The notes under the pieces: model-generated | Database searches by the model: none | What the model was told of the DNA's origin: nothing | The model's input: only the letters and a program-made list of their open reading frames with translations | From: Rippkaea orientalis PCC 8801 | GTDB lineage: Bacteria > Cyanobacteriota > Cyanobacteriia > Cyanobacteriales > Microcystaceae | Length of the DNA: 64,000 nucleotides | Assembly: GCF_000021805.1 (NCBI RefSeq) | Contig: NC_011726.1 | Coordinates: 3,442,097 to 3,506,096 of the forward strand | Direction of reading: 5' to 3' | In this document: positions 17,458 to 26,439 of the stretch, in pieces | Position numbering within the stretch: the first letter of the stretch is position 1 | Layout of the letters: every line of letters starts with the position of its first letter | Program-made: the position numbers and the translations under genes

Positions 17458-18228
17458 ATGAAAACTAACCAACATAGTCTTAGACAATGGGTAAATTTTA
17501 CAGCAATAATAGCTGCTTTTGTAACTAACGTTTTAGCCAATATTGCTCCAATTAATGGATTAACTATTGGGGAAATTTCTAATACTTTTTTCAAAGAAGT
17601 TCTCATTACTCCAGCGAGTTATGCTTTTGCTATTTGGGGGGTAATTTATCTCGGTTTAATTAGTTTAGCTATCTATCAAGTTTTACCCCAAAATCGAGAA
17701 CAGCCTCGCTTAGTTCAGATGGGTTATTTTATAACCTTTAGTAGTCTCGCCCAAATAATTTGGGTATTACTGTTTCAGTTGCAATTATTTTTACTGTCTG
17801 TTGTGGCAATGATTGCCATTTTAATTCCCCTAATTTTTCTTTATTTACGCTTAGAAATTAACCTAGAATCTGTTAACAAAAAACAAAGATGGTTAGTCAA
17901 TTTTCCCCTTAGTGTTTACTTTGCTTGGATCTCTGTTGCTACTATTGTTAATGTTGCCCTAGGACTCTATACACTGAAATGGAATGGTAGGGGAATTAGC
18001 CCGGTGTTTTGGACAATCATTATGATGGTAATTGCAACAATAATCGCAGGAATAATCCGAATAAAACGCCAAGATCTCGTTTATACAGGAGTCTTTGTTT
18101 GGGCTTTAGTTGCGATCGCAGTTCGTCATTTAGATAAACTCCCTATTGCAGCCACTGCGCTAACTTTAGCCCTTGTCCTGATGATGCTCATGATGATTCC
18201 TAGCCGAATCATTAAAAGTCTATTTTAG
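17458..18228 (+). CDS. TspO/MBR-related polytopic membrane protein
   Basis: A 256-residue protein with about seven hydrophobic segments. The stretch PASYAFAIWGVIYLGL near residues 52-67 is typical of the TspO-related, tryptophan-rich sensory family. At about 250 residues this subgroup is longer than classical five-helix TspO (about 160). Classical TspO proteins bind porphyrins and translocator ligands; whether this longer group does is unknown. It is a single gene on the plus strand, followed by a short perfect hairpin at 18235-18251. Confidence 0.65.
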   Translation: MKTNQHSLRQWVNFTAIIAAFVTNVLANIAPINGLTIGEISNTFFKEVLITPASYAFAIWGVIYLGLISLAIYQVLPQNREQPRLVQMGYFITFSSLAQIIWVLLFQLQLFLLSVVAMIAILIPLIFLYLRLEINLESVNKKQRWLVNFPLSVYFAWISVATIVNVALGLYTLKWNGRGISPVFWTIIMMVIATIIAGIIRIKRQDLVYTGVFVWALVAIAVRHLDKLPIAATALTLALVLMMLMMIPSRIIKSLF

Positions 18229-18234
18229 ATATAA

Positions 18235-18251
18235 GGTGGGCATTGCCCACC
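18235..18251. terminator. Small perfect hairpin GGTGGGC-ATT-GCCCACC
   Basis: A 17-base palindrome lies between the convergent ends of the TspO-related and dienelactone hydrolase genes. An identical copy is at 55783-55799 and a variant is at 28838-28856. It probably acts as a bidirectional terminator or belongs to a small repeat family. Confidence 0.55.
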
Positions 18252-18264
18252 CTATGTTAATTGA

Positions 18265-19137
18265 TCACTTGAGGTGTTTTTCTAAAAAAGCTGTGGTCTT
18301 AGTCCAAGCATCCTTAGCCGCTTCGGCATTATAGCGAGTTCCTGATGGATTAGCAAAGGCGTGTTCGGCCTTTTCATAGATATAAATTTCTGCTGATTTA
18401 TTCAGAGAATTAAGCACTTGTTCAAAACGTTTAACCGTTTCCACCGGAGGATTTTGATCAAGTTCTCCAAAAATCCCTAAAATGGGCATTTGTAACTGTT
18501 TTAACTGGTCTGGATCGGTGGTAATTCCTCCCCCATAATAAATCACGGTAGCATCGAGTTGATCGGGAAATAATAAGGCTGTATTTAACGACCAAGTCCC
18601 CCCAAAACACCAACCAATACTCGCTATTTTAGGAGCTTTTTGTTCCTGTTGTAAATATTGATAAGCTGCTTTGAGATTGTCTTCTAATTGCTTAGGGGTA
18701 CTACTGGCTTGAGTTACTAATTCCCTCGCTTTTTCAGGGGTTTCTGCTCCTTGGCCTCGATAAAGATCAACGGCTAAAGCGGTATAGCCTTCTGCTGCCA
18801 ATTGTCGAGTCATTGCCTTAATATTGTCATTGAGTCCCCACCATTCATGAATGACAATTAAGGCCGGTAACGACTCCTGATTTTCACTAGGACGGGCTAA
18901 ATAACCCACTAAATCCTTATTATTTAAGCTACCATAAGTAACGGATTCCTCTGTCACTGATGCAGTGGGATTTTGTGCTAGTAAAGGCGAAGGAATGGGT
19001 GAATCCTTTTGATGAGAAAGCCAAAGTTGATTAGCCGTTTCTTGAGCGATGGTTGCCTGACTCATCATCGGCATTAAACTATGGCTACAAATAATTAATA
19101 AAACCGTTCCAATAATTAACCCTAATAATTTAGCCAT
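18265..19137 (-). CDS. Exported dienelactone hydrolase family protein
   Basis: A 290-residue alpha/beta hydrolase. The N-terminal 20 or so residues are hydrophobic (LGLIIGTVLLIICSHSLM), consistent with export. The catalytic triad of the family is visible: nucleophile Cys in GWCFGG (about residue 179), an Asp in FGELDQNPPVE and His in KAEHAF. The motif IHEWWGLNDNIKAMTRQLA lies near residue 96. The family hydrolyses dienelactones and related esters; the substrate here is unknown. Confidence 0.85.
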   Translation of the reverse strand: MAKLLGLIIGTVLLIICSHSLMPMMSQATIAQETANQLWLSHQKDSPIPSPLLAQNPTASVTEESVTYGSLNNKDLVGYLARPSENQESLPALIVIHEWWGLNDNIKAMTRQLAAEGYTALAVDLYRGQGAETPEKARELVTQASSTPKQLEDNLKAAYQYLQQEQKAPKIASIGWCFGGTWSLNTALLFPDQLDATVIYYGGGITTDPDQLKQLQMPILGIFGELDQNPPVETVKRFEQVLNSLNKSAEIYIYEKAEHAFANPSGTRYNAEAAKDAWTKTTAFLEKHLK

Positions 19138-19374
19138 GACCAGATTAAACTAAACTCCTCACAGTTAATTCTATCAGAAAATATTAAGGTGAAGACTTGA
19201 ACGGATCAACTTGACTACCACTCTTTAAAGTAACAGTTTGTCCAATTTATGTTCACTCCTTAGTCGTAGCGATCGCTAATTTAGCCCCTGGAACTTGACC
19301 CAAGATATCCATAGCTTTGACCATGCGACAAGAGATATTGGTTTATTTGATACTGTAGATAAGTAGGGACTCAT

Positions 19375-19845
19375 CTACAATACCTTACGGAAAACAATTT
19401 TGTCTGCTTCTTGTGCATAGAAGTCCCGTATCCGTGCCTCCTCACTGTAGCCGTTCTTTCGATAAAATTCTCGTACATAATCAAAATCTGGTGTACCCAT
19501 TGTCTCAACCAGTAAAAGCCGCGCCCCTCGTTGTGCCAAAGTTTGCTCAATAAACAGTAGCAGGTTAGCCCCCCTACCTTGTCTTTGATAAGTAGGGTGG
19601 ACAGCAATTAATTGTAGATTCCATGTTCCTCTAGTCATTCGTTCTGGTTCACAGTAGGCTACTCCCACAAGTCCATCATTATCGTCTGTCATCCAGAAAG
19701 GCTCACTGTTACTTTGACTATCTTTACTCAAGGAATCTGTCAACATCTCAGACAACATCTCTAGTTCGTCTGAAGAAAATAGCTCAATGGAGTTGACTAA
19801 AGCGATCACTGCATCTGTGTCATTGAGTGTAATTGGTCGGATCAT
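19375..19845 (-). CDS. GNAT-family N-acetyltransferase
   Basis: A 156-residue acetyltransferase starting at the ATG at 19845 (MIRPITLNDTDAVIAL); a GTG four codons upstream is also possible. The acetyl-CoA loop is VHPTYQRQGRGANLLLFIE, matching Q/RxxGxG/A, followed by MGTPDFDYVREFYRKNGY. It transfers acetyl from acetyl-CoA to an unknown amine. It is divergent from a TetR-type gene across about 115 bases holding two matching operators, so that regulator probably controls it. Confidence 0.82.
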   Translation of the reverse strand: MIRPITLNDTDAVIALVNSIELFSSDELEMLSEMLTDSLSKDSQSNSEPFWMTDDNDGLVGVAYCEPERMTRGTWNLQLIAVHPTYQRQGRGANLLLFIEQTLAQRGARLLLVETMGTPDFDYVREFYRKNGYSEEARIRDFYAQEADKIVFRKVL

Positions 19846-19869
19846 AGTAGGTGTCACTGGATAAATATT

Positions 19870-19911
19870 ACAACAGTTGTTATGTTATCGTCAAAATATA
19901 ACAACTGTTAT
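19870..19911. promoter_or_regulatory. Two inverted copies of a palindromic operator between GNAT and TetR genes
   Basis: Site 1 (19870-19883) reads ACAACAGTTGTTAT. Site 2 (19898-19911) reads ATAACAACTGTTAT, which on the other strand is ATAACAGTTGTTAT, matching site 1 at 12 of 14 positions. Both are near-palindromes and sit centrally between the divergent genes. Such paired sites are typical of TetR-family autoregulation. Confidence 0.65.
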
Positions 19912-19961
19912 GATAAGATGTCAAGATAATTGTTGTATGTAAGGGCAAACCCAGTATAGCT

Positions 19962-20546
19962 ATGAGTTATGATGATCGTCGTATTGAAATTGCTAATGCG
20001 GCATGGCAGGTAATTATCCGTGAAGGATTAGATCGTGCTAGTATGCGGGCGATCGCACAGGAACTTGGTACGTCGACTGGGGTTGTTACCCACTACTTTC
20101 GAGATAAAGAAGAGTTGATATTATTTGCCCTAGAACGAGTATTTGACAAGCTTTTAGAAGATATCAAAGTCTGTACCCAGGAACACCAAGGAATTGAGAG
20201 GTTAGAACAGATGATTCTGAAGGCTCTCCCTCAGGAGATGACTGACAAAGCAGATTGGAAAGTTTGGGTGGCGTTTTTAGGTTATTCGATTGGGCGGGAA
20301 CATTTAGTTGAGGAACATCGAAAACGCTATAATTTCTTACGGCAAATGATTTCTCAAGAATTAGTTGACTTGCAAAGAGCAAATCTAATTCGAGGGGATC
20401 TTAATTTAACTCTTGAAGCCAATGCACTGATTGCTCTAGTCGATGGTATTGGCACTGGAGTCGTCATCTCTCCTGAGCAGTTCTCAGCAGAGCAACAGCA
20501 ATACCTAGTGCAGCGACATATTCAGACGTTACTCATCTCTTCTTGA
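19962..20546 (+). CDS. TetR/AcrR-family transcriptional regulator
   Basis: A 194-residue repressor. The N-terminal helix-turn-helix spans residues 8-52 (AAWQVIIREGLDRASMRAIA, then GTSTGVVTHYFRDKEELI). The C-terminal helical domain resembles the BetI/TetR_C group (WVAFLGYSIGREHLVEEHRK, LEANALIALVDGIGTGVV). The ligand is unknown. Two copies of a shared palindrome upstream predict that it represses itself and the divergent acetyltransferase. Confidence 0.88.
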   Translation: MSYDDRRIEIANAAWQVIIREGLDRASMRAIAQELGTSTGVVTHYFRDKEELILFALERVFDKLLEDIKVCTQEHQGIERLEQMILKALPQEMTDKADWKVWVAFLGYSIGREHLVEEHRKRYNFLRQMISQELVDLQRANLIRGDLNLTLEANALIALVDGIGTGVVISPEQFSAEQQQYLVQRHIQTLLISS

Positions 20547-20612
20547 ACAATACCACCAACAAGGAGATCAGTGGTAGCGATCGCAAAGGGTAAAATCAAT
20601 TGAATACTTAGA

Positions 20613-20813
20613 CTACTCAACGTTAAGTTTATACGCTCCTTTCCTTCTGATGGGGGACATCCAATATTGAGCCCGACACAACGGACAAGTTAAAATGGCA
20701 GCTAATTCTGATTGATTCTGTAAATTTAGCCCTTTAGTTCCACACTCAGGACAACTATCTAATGCGAGTGTTTCCCATACCCCCAAATCACCGAAGACTT
20801 GAATTGCCCTCAT
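20613..20813 (-). CDS. Small zinc-ribbon protein, 66 aa
   Basis: A short protein with two CxxC knuckles (CPECG near residue 21 and CPLC near residue 43) spaced as in a zinc ribbon. The last 20 residues are basic. No enzymatic domain is present. It may be an RNA- or protein-binding adaptor; I do not recognise a named family. Confidence 0.6.
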   Translation of the reverse strand: MRAIQVFGDLGVWETLALDSCPECGTKGLNLQNQSELAAILTCPLCRAQYWMSPIRRKGAYKLNVE

Positions 20814-20947
20814 AAACTATCCTTCGTTTGCTATCTGATGAGTTTAAGAGTATCTAGAACTGAGTGGGGATGTCAGTTCCAATCTTAAGGGATATTCAAG
20901 AGGGTTGAAAGGGATCTGATATCCTAAAAAGTAGAAATAAATAGCAT

Positions 20948-22201
20948 TTAAGCGACAGCAGAAGGTTCAAGGTGTTTATTGATCATTGCCAGCACTTGTT
21001 GAACTTTGACGGGTTTAGGCAGAAAATCAGAAAATCCATCAACTTTCGCCTGTAAATGATTGAACATGAGGGCATTATGGGACAATAACACCAGAGGAAC
21101 TTTTCGTAAAGCAGAAATTTGTCGAATTTGCTGATATACTTTATGACCTGAAGTCGTTGTCATGTCTCCGTCCACAAAAATTAAATCCGGTTTTTGCGCG
21201 AGAAAGAGATTAATTGCTTGGATTTCATCATAGCTTCCAATAAACTTATAACCGGCCGGTTTAATAATATTTTCTAACCGTTGACAAGCGATAATATTTT
21301 CATCGATACAGCCAATTAATTTCCCACTATTTGTCTTTGACCGTGCTTTTTGTAGCGAGTTCAGGCATTTAGGAAAATCGGGAATATCTACTAAGTGAAC
21401 TAATCCTAATTGAACGTATAAAATTAAGGAGTTAGTTAATTGTAAGACATCTTGATTTCTTTGGGCTGCAATGTCTCGTAAGCTACGATTGCCGTCGAGA
21501 TATCGGGTTAATACCTCATAGGTTTGGGGGGAAGTCCGTTGTCTTAAAGCTGAAGCACTTTTAATCACAGGAGCTTGATTAGGAGAGCGATCAGCTAATT
21601 TTGATTGTTGCCAAGCTTGCCATAATTTCCAAGCTTGAACCACTACGCGATCGCTATCCAGAAAAACAATCGAAGCTGAGGGGAATTTATCAGGATAGAG
21701 AACATAACTTACCTTTGAACTTTGCATCAAATCAAATAATAATTCAGTGACAATTGCTTCAATAATTTGTAACATTTTGGTACGGCTAATCTTTTGCTCG
21801 TTGAACCAATTCCCCAAGAGTTGATATTCCCAACTGATGGGGTGATTTCCGGCAATAGCCGCGGCCAGCATCGCCTCATTACAAGCTCTGATTTCTGGAC
21901 AATGCTTCAGAATACTCCGTTGCCACCGTCTCCCTGAGTGAACTCCACCTGTTGCATAAATAATCCGACCTAGATAAAAATAAACGTTTGATTCTACTCC
22001 TTTACTATCTTGTAACACCAATCGACCACTAAACTGATCGTTCTTTAAGGATCGAAATAATCGGGCTTGTTCTAGGGTAGCAAAGTCCTGAAGAGCAATG
22101 GTTGATGGAGATGATTGTTTATAAGTTGATGATGTCGTCCAAATGTTAGGTAAGGTCGATTTTTTCGAGTGTTCAGAGTTTATCATAGTATCGCCAACCA
22201 T
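20948..22201 (-). CDS. PatA-like response regulator (PATAN domain plus receiver)
   Basis: A 417-residue protein. After a Ser/Thr-rich N-terminus, residues 40-260 form the PatA N-terminal (DUF4388/PATAN) domain (QARLFRSLKNDQFSGRLVLQ, YFYLGRIIYATGGVHSGRRW). A receiver follows (about 295-412) with phospho-acceptor Asp in LIFVDGDM and the conserved Lys in LPKPVK. The first acidic site is Asp-Glu (IDEN) instead of Asp-Asp, still potentially active. There is no output domain beyond PATAN. It is an orphan here, but a paralogue with the same layout opens the taxis operon at 40993. Starts at 22201 or 22186 are both possible. Confidence 0.82.
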   Translation of the reverse strand: MVGDTMINSEHSKKSTLPNIWTTSSTYKQSSPSTIALQDFATLEQARLFRSLKNDQFSGRLVLQDSKGVESNVYFYLGRIIYATGGVHSGRRWQRSILKHCPEIRACNEAMLAAAIAGNHPISWEYQLLGNWFNEQKISRTKMLQIIEAIVTELLFDLMQSSKVSYVLYPDKFPSASIVFLDSDRVVVQAWKLWQAWQQSKLADRSPNQAPVIKSASALRQRTSPQTYEVLTRYLDGNRSLRDIAAQRNQDVLQLTNSLILYVQLGLVHLVDIPDFPKCLNSLQKARSKTNSGKLIGCIDENIIACQRLENIIKPAGYKFIGSYDEIQAINLFLAQKPDLIFVDGDMTTTSGHKVYQQIRQISALRKVPLVLLSHNALMFNHLQAKVDGFSDFLPKPVKVQQVLAMINKHLEPSAVA

Positions 22202-22421
22202 CTTTAAAATAGCTTAAATAATTTAATTTTTTTGATATATATTCCGTATATTCCCATAATTTTTGGCCAATTGCAGTGATCTAAGTCACTCAATTCAGGA
22301 GATGCTGATCATTGCTATTTTTTTCTTGATGTGCATGGTTTACCTTTTCCCTTGCAAGATAAACTCATAACGAGTATGATTTAAAAATAGGATAAACCTG
22401 TCAAGTTAAGGTAAACTCAAA

Positions 22422-22685
22422 ATGGTTATCATCAAAGAAATTCCGTTAGCACAAATTCGTCGTCCTCTACCGAGACAAACTGATCCTAATAAAGTTGCTG
22501 CTTTAATGGCCTCCATTGCACAGGAGGGACTGAGGGAACCCATCGATGTTTTAGAAGTAGAAGGAAATTATTATGGATTTTCTGGTTGTCACCGTTACGA
22601 AGCTCATCAACGTCTAGGCAAAGAAACCATTAAATGTCGGGTGCGTCAGGCACCATTATCGGTATTAAAAAAACACTTAGCCTAG
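22422..22685 (+). CDS. srxA: Sulfiredoxin
   Basis: An 87-residue cytoplasmic enzyme that repairs over-oxidised 2-Cys peroxiredoxins by ATP-dependent reduction of cysteine sulfinic acid. The diagnostic catalytic motif FSGCHRYEAH contains the active Cys (residue about 55). The ParB-like N-terminal fold is seen in IPLAQIRRPLPRQTDPNKV. Its length is typical of cyanobacterial sulfiredoxins. It is followed 44 bases later by an HTH/GrpE-like gene, possibly co-transcribed. Confidence 0.93.
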   Translation: MVIIKEIPLAQIRRPLPRQTDPNKVAALMASIAQEGLREPIDVLEVEGNYYGFSGCHRYEAHQRLGKETIKCRVRQAPLSVLKKHLA

Positions 22686-22728
22686 TCAAAACCATTAAAC
22701 TTTATGTATTAGTAAAGATTCTTGTTTC

Positions 22729-23415
22729 ATGAAGACAACACAAACCTACGAAACCAACCATCAGAAGTTATTATTACTGATGCAGCAAGCCGGTCTAACT
22801 AGCTTAAGCCAATTAAGCGAAATATCTGGGGTTTCTCAATGGCAATTAAATCGCCTCTTGGTAGGATTAATTCTGAAGATGCCTTTAGAAACCTTGGTAA
22901 ATATCGCAAAAGCTTTGCAAGTTTCCCTTGAACAATTACTCAATGAATTTGCAGGAGAACATACTTCATCTTCGAGTTCTTTAGGTCAACAAGAAAACCC
23001 GCAAGAGTTGGAGTCATTAAAAAGAGAATATCAAAGCTTGCAAGACCAATTAGATCAACAGAAACAAATCCTAGAAAAAGAATTTCAACAATCGAGTTTA
23101 GAGGTCTTAGAATCTTGGCTATTACAGTGGCCAACAGCAGCAGTCGTTGCGAAAAAAAATCCCCAACTGTCGGCGGTTAAATTATTACCGTTAGTCAAAC
23201 CCATTACCGAATTACTAAAACAGTGGAACGTTGAAACGAATGCCACAGTTGGGGAAAAAGTCCCCTATGACCCTCAGATACATCAATTACTCGAAGGAAG
23301 CGGGGAGGTTGAACCGGGAGATATGGTGATGGTTCGTTACGTTGGCTATTGTCAAGGGGAAAAATTACTCTATCGCGCTAAAGTCAGTCCCGTTAAGCAA
23401 GAAGGAGAAAGTTGA
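22729..23415 (+). CDS. HTH (XRE-type) protein with coiled coil and GrpE-like C-terminal domain
   Basis: A 228-residue fusion. Residues 10-70 are a helix-turn-helix of the Cro/XRE type (LTSLSQLSEISGVSQWQLNR, then LETLVNIAKALQVSLEQLL). Residues 90-130 form a Gln/Glu coiled coil. Residues 165-225 resemble the GrpE beta-domain (VGEKVPYDPQIHQLLEGSGE, VEPGDMVMVRYVGYCQGEKLL, YRAKVSP). GrpE exchanges nucleotide on DnaK using a long coiled coil and a beta head, so this looks like a GrpE-related head tethered to a DNA-binding domain. Whether it acts on DnaK is inference. Confidence 0.7.
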   Translation: MKTTQTYETNHQKLLLLMQQAGLTSLSQLSEISGVSQWQLNRLLVGLILKMPLETLVNIAKALQVSLEQLLNEFAGEHTSSSSSLGQQENPQELESLKREYQSLQDQLDQQKQILEKEFQQSSLEVLESWLLQWPTAAVVAKKNPQLSAVKLLPLVKPITELLKQWNVETNATVGEKVPYDPQIHQLLEGSGEVEPGDMVMVRYVGYCQGEKLLYRAKVSPVKQEGES

Positions 23416-23638
23416 ATACAATCTTAAATTAATGCTGGATGTAATAAACTGTAATAGAGATAGCAGAAAAAAGATGATTAAGGCAGATTTTTGTCAAAGT
23501 CAGATAACATTAGGCAAAAAATCTAAGTTTCGTTACATCTGATACTAACGATTATGACCAGATGTCTCTATCCTTATGGGAATGAAGTCGTGTGAGTAGT
23601 AAGCGATCGCGCTTCGTCGTTGAATTGGTACTTTTGCT

Positions 23639-24070
23639 ATGGCACCTCCTGCAATCTTCCGCCTTCTCGAAAAATATCCTCAACTCAAAGCCTTTGTTGA
23701 AGAGGGACGTTTCTTAACAGGTTATACCAATGGTGGTGGTCAAGGAAATCAAGTTCAGGTATTTCTCCTGCGTTCTCCTTGGGCTCAATTTTGTATTCAA
23801 GCAAAAGCTGGTGATTTGTTAATTCCTGGTCCAGTATTGGTGATTACGGAAGATCTCGAATGGAGTCTTGAGAGCAAATGGAAAGCCTATAATTTGACAG
23901 TTAATCCCTCTTCCTCTAATCATTCAGGTCGGAACGCTAAATATAACCAGCAATCTCGGATGTCTGGGGAAAAATCCCCGTCTCGGTTAACCACTGTCGC
24001 GGCAGAAATTGCCACAGAGGAAGCGAAAAGTTTTTCCCAACCTCTGATACAGCGATATAGCGCATTGTAA
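23639..24070 (+). CDS. Conserved hypothetical protein, 143 aa
   Basis: I do not recognise a named family. Residues 1-95 are compact and look folded (IFRLLEKYPQLKAFVEEGRF, SPWAQFCIQAKAGDLLIPG, DLEWSLESKWKAYNLTV). From residue 96 the tail is Ser/Asn/Lys-rich and probably disordered. No signal peptide or membrane segment. It stands alone with a 220-base upstream spacer; it converges on hypE. Confidence 0.55.
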   Translation: MAPPAIFRLLEKYPQLKAFVEEGRFLTGYTNGGGQGNQVQVFLLRSPWAQFCIQAKAGDLLIPGPVLVITEDLEWSLESKWKAYNLTVNPSSSNHSGRNAKYNQQSRMSGEKSPSRLTTVAAEIATEEAKSFSQPLIQRYSAL

Positions 24071-24096
24071 CCCCGAACCCAAAAACTCAAGTTCAG

Positions 24097-25143
24097 TTAG
24101 CAAATTCTGGGTAATTGTTCTCCGCTTAGCATATCGAGGATGCGACTAGCTCCAATGCGACTTTCTAGGGTGACTAACCCCATTCCTGTGCCTGTTCCGG
24201 TTACTTGGCCAATGATAGACGCTTGTTGATGGTGCGATCGCAAAATCTCCAAGGCTCTAGAAACTGAATTTTGAGGAATAAACGCCACTAAACGTCCTTC
24301 ATTGGCTACATAAAGGGGGTCAAACCCTAAAATTTCACAAGCACCCTGAACATCTTCTGCGACGGGAATAGCGGTTTCTTGAACCTTAAGGGTAACACCT
24401 GCACCCGTGGCAATTTCATTTAAGGCACTGGCTAACCCCCCACGGGTGAGATCTCGTAGACAATGGATCTCAACTCCTGCGTCCAACATTTCTAAGACTA
24501 AGGTACTTAGTGGAGCGCAATCACTTTCAATGGCGGTTTCAAATTCTAACCCTTCTCTGACAGCCATGATCGCAATGCCATGACGGCCTAAATCTCCACT
24601 AATTAAAATAGCATCTCCTGGTTGAACACTTTGGGGTGCAATGACTTGATTATGTTCAACAATTCCGACTCCTGCGGTATTAATAAATATACCATCTCCT
24701 TTCCCGTGATCGACTACTTTTGTATCCCCTGTAATAATCTGAACTTCCGCTATTTGGGCAGCTTTTTGTAATGATTGAACGACACGCCAAAGGGTTTCCA
24801 TTGGGAGTCCTTCTTCGAGAATAAATCCCACACTTAAATAGAGGGGACGGGCTCCACTCATGGCTAAATCATTGACTGTTCCATTAATCGCTAATGATCC
24901 AATATCACCCCCTGGAAAAAACAGGGGATGAATAACATAGGAATCGGTTGTAAAGGCGATTTTATTGGTGTTTAAACTGAGAACTGCGGAGTCGTGTGGG
25001 GGGATATTATGAGTAGTTTTAAACGCTGGAAAAAACATCTTTTCGAGCAATTGCTGCATCAATTTTCCTCCCCCTCCATGGGCTAGTAACACTTGGGGAT
25101 ATTGTTCTAGGGGAATAGGACACGATAGATTAAAATTGGTCAT
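24097..25143 (-). CDS. hypE: Hydrogenase maturation protein HypE
   Basis: A 348-residue enzyme that dehydrates the carbamoyl group on its C-terminal cysteine to a cyanide ligand for NiFe-hydrogenase, working with HypF and HypC/D. The C-terminus ends LPRIC, with the acceptor Cys last. Other hallmarks: [15 protein letters not shown] (residues 20-34), the PurM-like ATP site [30 protein letters not shown] and [13 protein letters not shown]. No other hyp or hydrogenase gene is in the window, so it is an isolated maturation gene here. Confidence 0.93.
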   Translation of the reverse strand: MTNFNLSCPIPLEQYPQVLLAHGGGGKLMQQLLEKMFFPAFKTTHNIPPHDSAVLSLNTNKIAFTTDSYVIHPLFFPGGDIGSLAINGTVNDLAMSGARPLYLSVGFILEEGLPMETLWRVVQSLQKAAQIAEVQIITGDTKVVDHGKGDGIFINTAGVGIVEHNQVIAPQSVQPGDAILISGDLGRHGIAIMAVREGLEFETAIESDCAPLSTLVLEMLDAGVEIHCLRDLTRGGLASALNEIATGAGVTLKVQETAIPVAEDVQGACEILGFDPLYVANEGRLVAFIPQNSVSRALEILRSHHQQASIIGQVTGTGTGMGLVTLESRIGASRILDMLSGEQLPRIC

Positions 25144-25212
25144 TATTGAGTAATAGGGGCTAGTTTTTTATCTGAAATCTTTAAAGCTTGGCTACGAATG
25201 AGTAGGAGTTGT

Positions 25213-25237
25213 AGGGGTTTAATAATATTAAACCCCT
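25213..25237. terminator. Hairpin AGGGGTTTAAT...ATTAAACCCCT
   Basis: An inverted repeat of 11-base arms with a short AT loop, in the spacer downstream of the Uma2 pseudogene and upstream of hypE. Possible terminator for the Uma2 side; no clear U-tract. Confidence 0.4.
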
Positions 25238-25305
25238 GCAGGAATCATCGAGCTTTATTTGTCGCATTCTTTATATCCATTTCACATTCTTAAAGACAGA
25301 TTAAT

Positions 25306-25884
25306 TTAATTATTCCAAATGGGTTTTAAATCTAAGATAAATTGGGGTAAAATTTCTTCTCCTGATAAGGTTTGAGGAGACTGTAACACTTCGACGAGTT
25401 GGTTAGGACGATAAATTTTAACGGTTTGAGTTTGGGCAATAATTAACCAGCTTAAACTTAAGCCATTATTGATGTATTCTTGCATCTTCTTTTCTAGGGT
25501 TTCTATTTCATCACTTTCTGAGACTAATTCTACCGCAAAATCAGAACAAATAGGTAAAAATTTTTTCCGTTGTTGGGAGGCTAATTGATCCCATTTTTCT
25601 TGACGTATCCAACTCATATCAGGGGAACGTTTTCCGCCATTAGGAAGTTGAAACCCTGTTGACGAATCAAAGGCTTTTCCTAACTTATTTTGACGGTTCT
25701 AATTCCCTAAGTCTAAGTATAGCTCAAAGTTGAGATTTCCCGTTTCTCCTCCAGTGGGGGACATAATCATTAATTCTCCTGATGAAGTTAATTCTAGTCG
25801 CATTTCTGGATTAGCTTGAACTAATTGTTCAAACTGTTCATCGGAGAGTTTTAGGGGATGAGGTAGGGTTAAAAGTAAAGTCAT
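25306..25884 (-). pseudogene. Uma2-family (DUF820) endonuclease-like gene with a single in-frame stop
   Basis: The frame opens with MTLLLTLPHPLKLSDEQFEQ, runs 61 codons to a TAG at 25699-25701, then continues in the same frame: NRQNKLGKAFDSSTGFQLPN and on to the natural end at LDLKPIWNN. The intact paralogue at 27081 has Trp where the stop lies (IWNWNQNNNLG against LGN-stop-NRQNKLG), so one TGG to TAG change explains the break. A shorter protein could start at MSWIRQEKWD (25617). The Uma2 fold is related to PD-(D/E)XK nucleases; the biological role is unknown. Confidence 0.85.
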
Positions 25885-26112
25885 TTTTGTTACCTCAATG
25901 GGTTATTTTTATTATAGCAATTTGTAACAGTTTTATAGTTTTGTACTTTACGGGTAGTCCAGATCAATCTCTGATTTGCCCACCCTAGCGTCTTAAGATT
26001 TTGTTGATAAACAGTCCCTTATGCTAAACTATTAGAATGGTGTAGCATATTATTTTATTAAATTTGGTGATAAACCATTGGAAGAACTGAAAGAATATAG
26101 CGTTTCTCGGAC

Positions 26113-26250
26113 TCATGAGGGACAGTAACAGCAATGAGCAAACCAGTTACGAATATCTTGTTGACTAATAGCCAACATAGCTTCAAAAATCCCATCAATT
26201 AAATCTTTATATCCCTCTTCTGTCACTTTCCGAGTTTTAGGAATAACAAA
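26113..26250 (-). mobile_element. C-terminal fragment of an IS630-type transposase
   Basis: The frame reads KTRKVTEEGYKDLIDGIFEA and then DIRNWFAHCCYCPS before a TGA. The ending DIRNWF-x-HCCYC-x-S is the typical C-terminus of cyanobacterial IS630-type transposases. No N-terminal part is nearby. A 24-base piece of this fragment (26210-26233) recurs inverted at 27028-27051. Confidence 0.6.
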
Positions 26251-26439
26251 TGAAGAAGTTTATCCAGAAGCCTAAAATGGTTGAAACTGATTTATGGCAT
26301 TAATTTATGGCATTAATTAAATCATGAAAGCCTAAGCATAAAGATGAATTTGGAAAAATATCTAACCAAGGAGACAACAACCATAATAAAAGAGTTGGCT
26401 GAATCACTAAACGAAGATTATTCAAAATATTCTTCCATA

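Noticed and set aside
19253-19324. 23-residue minus-strand peptide MVKAMDILGQVPGAKLAIAT
   Set aside because: It looks like the tail of a lost gene, but is too short, has no upstream frame and no recognised family.
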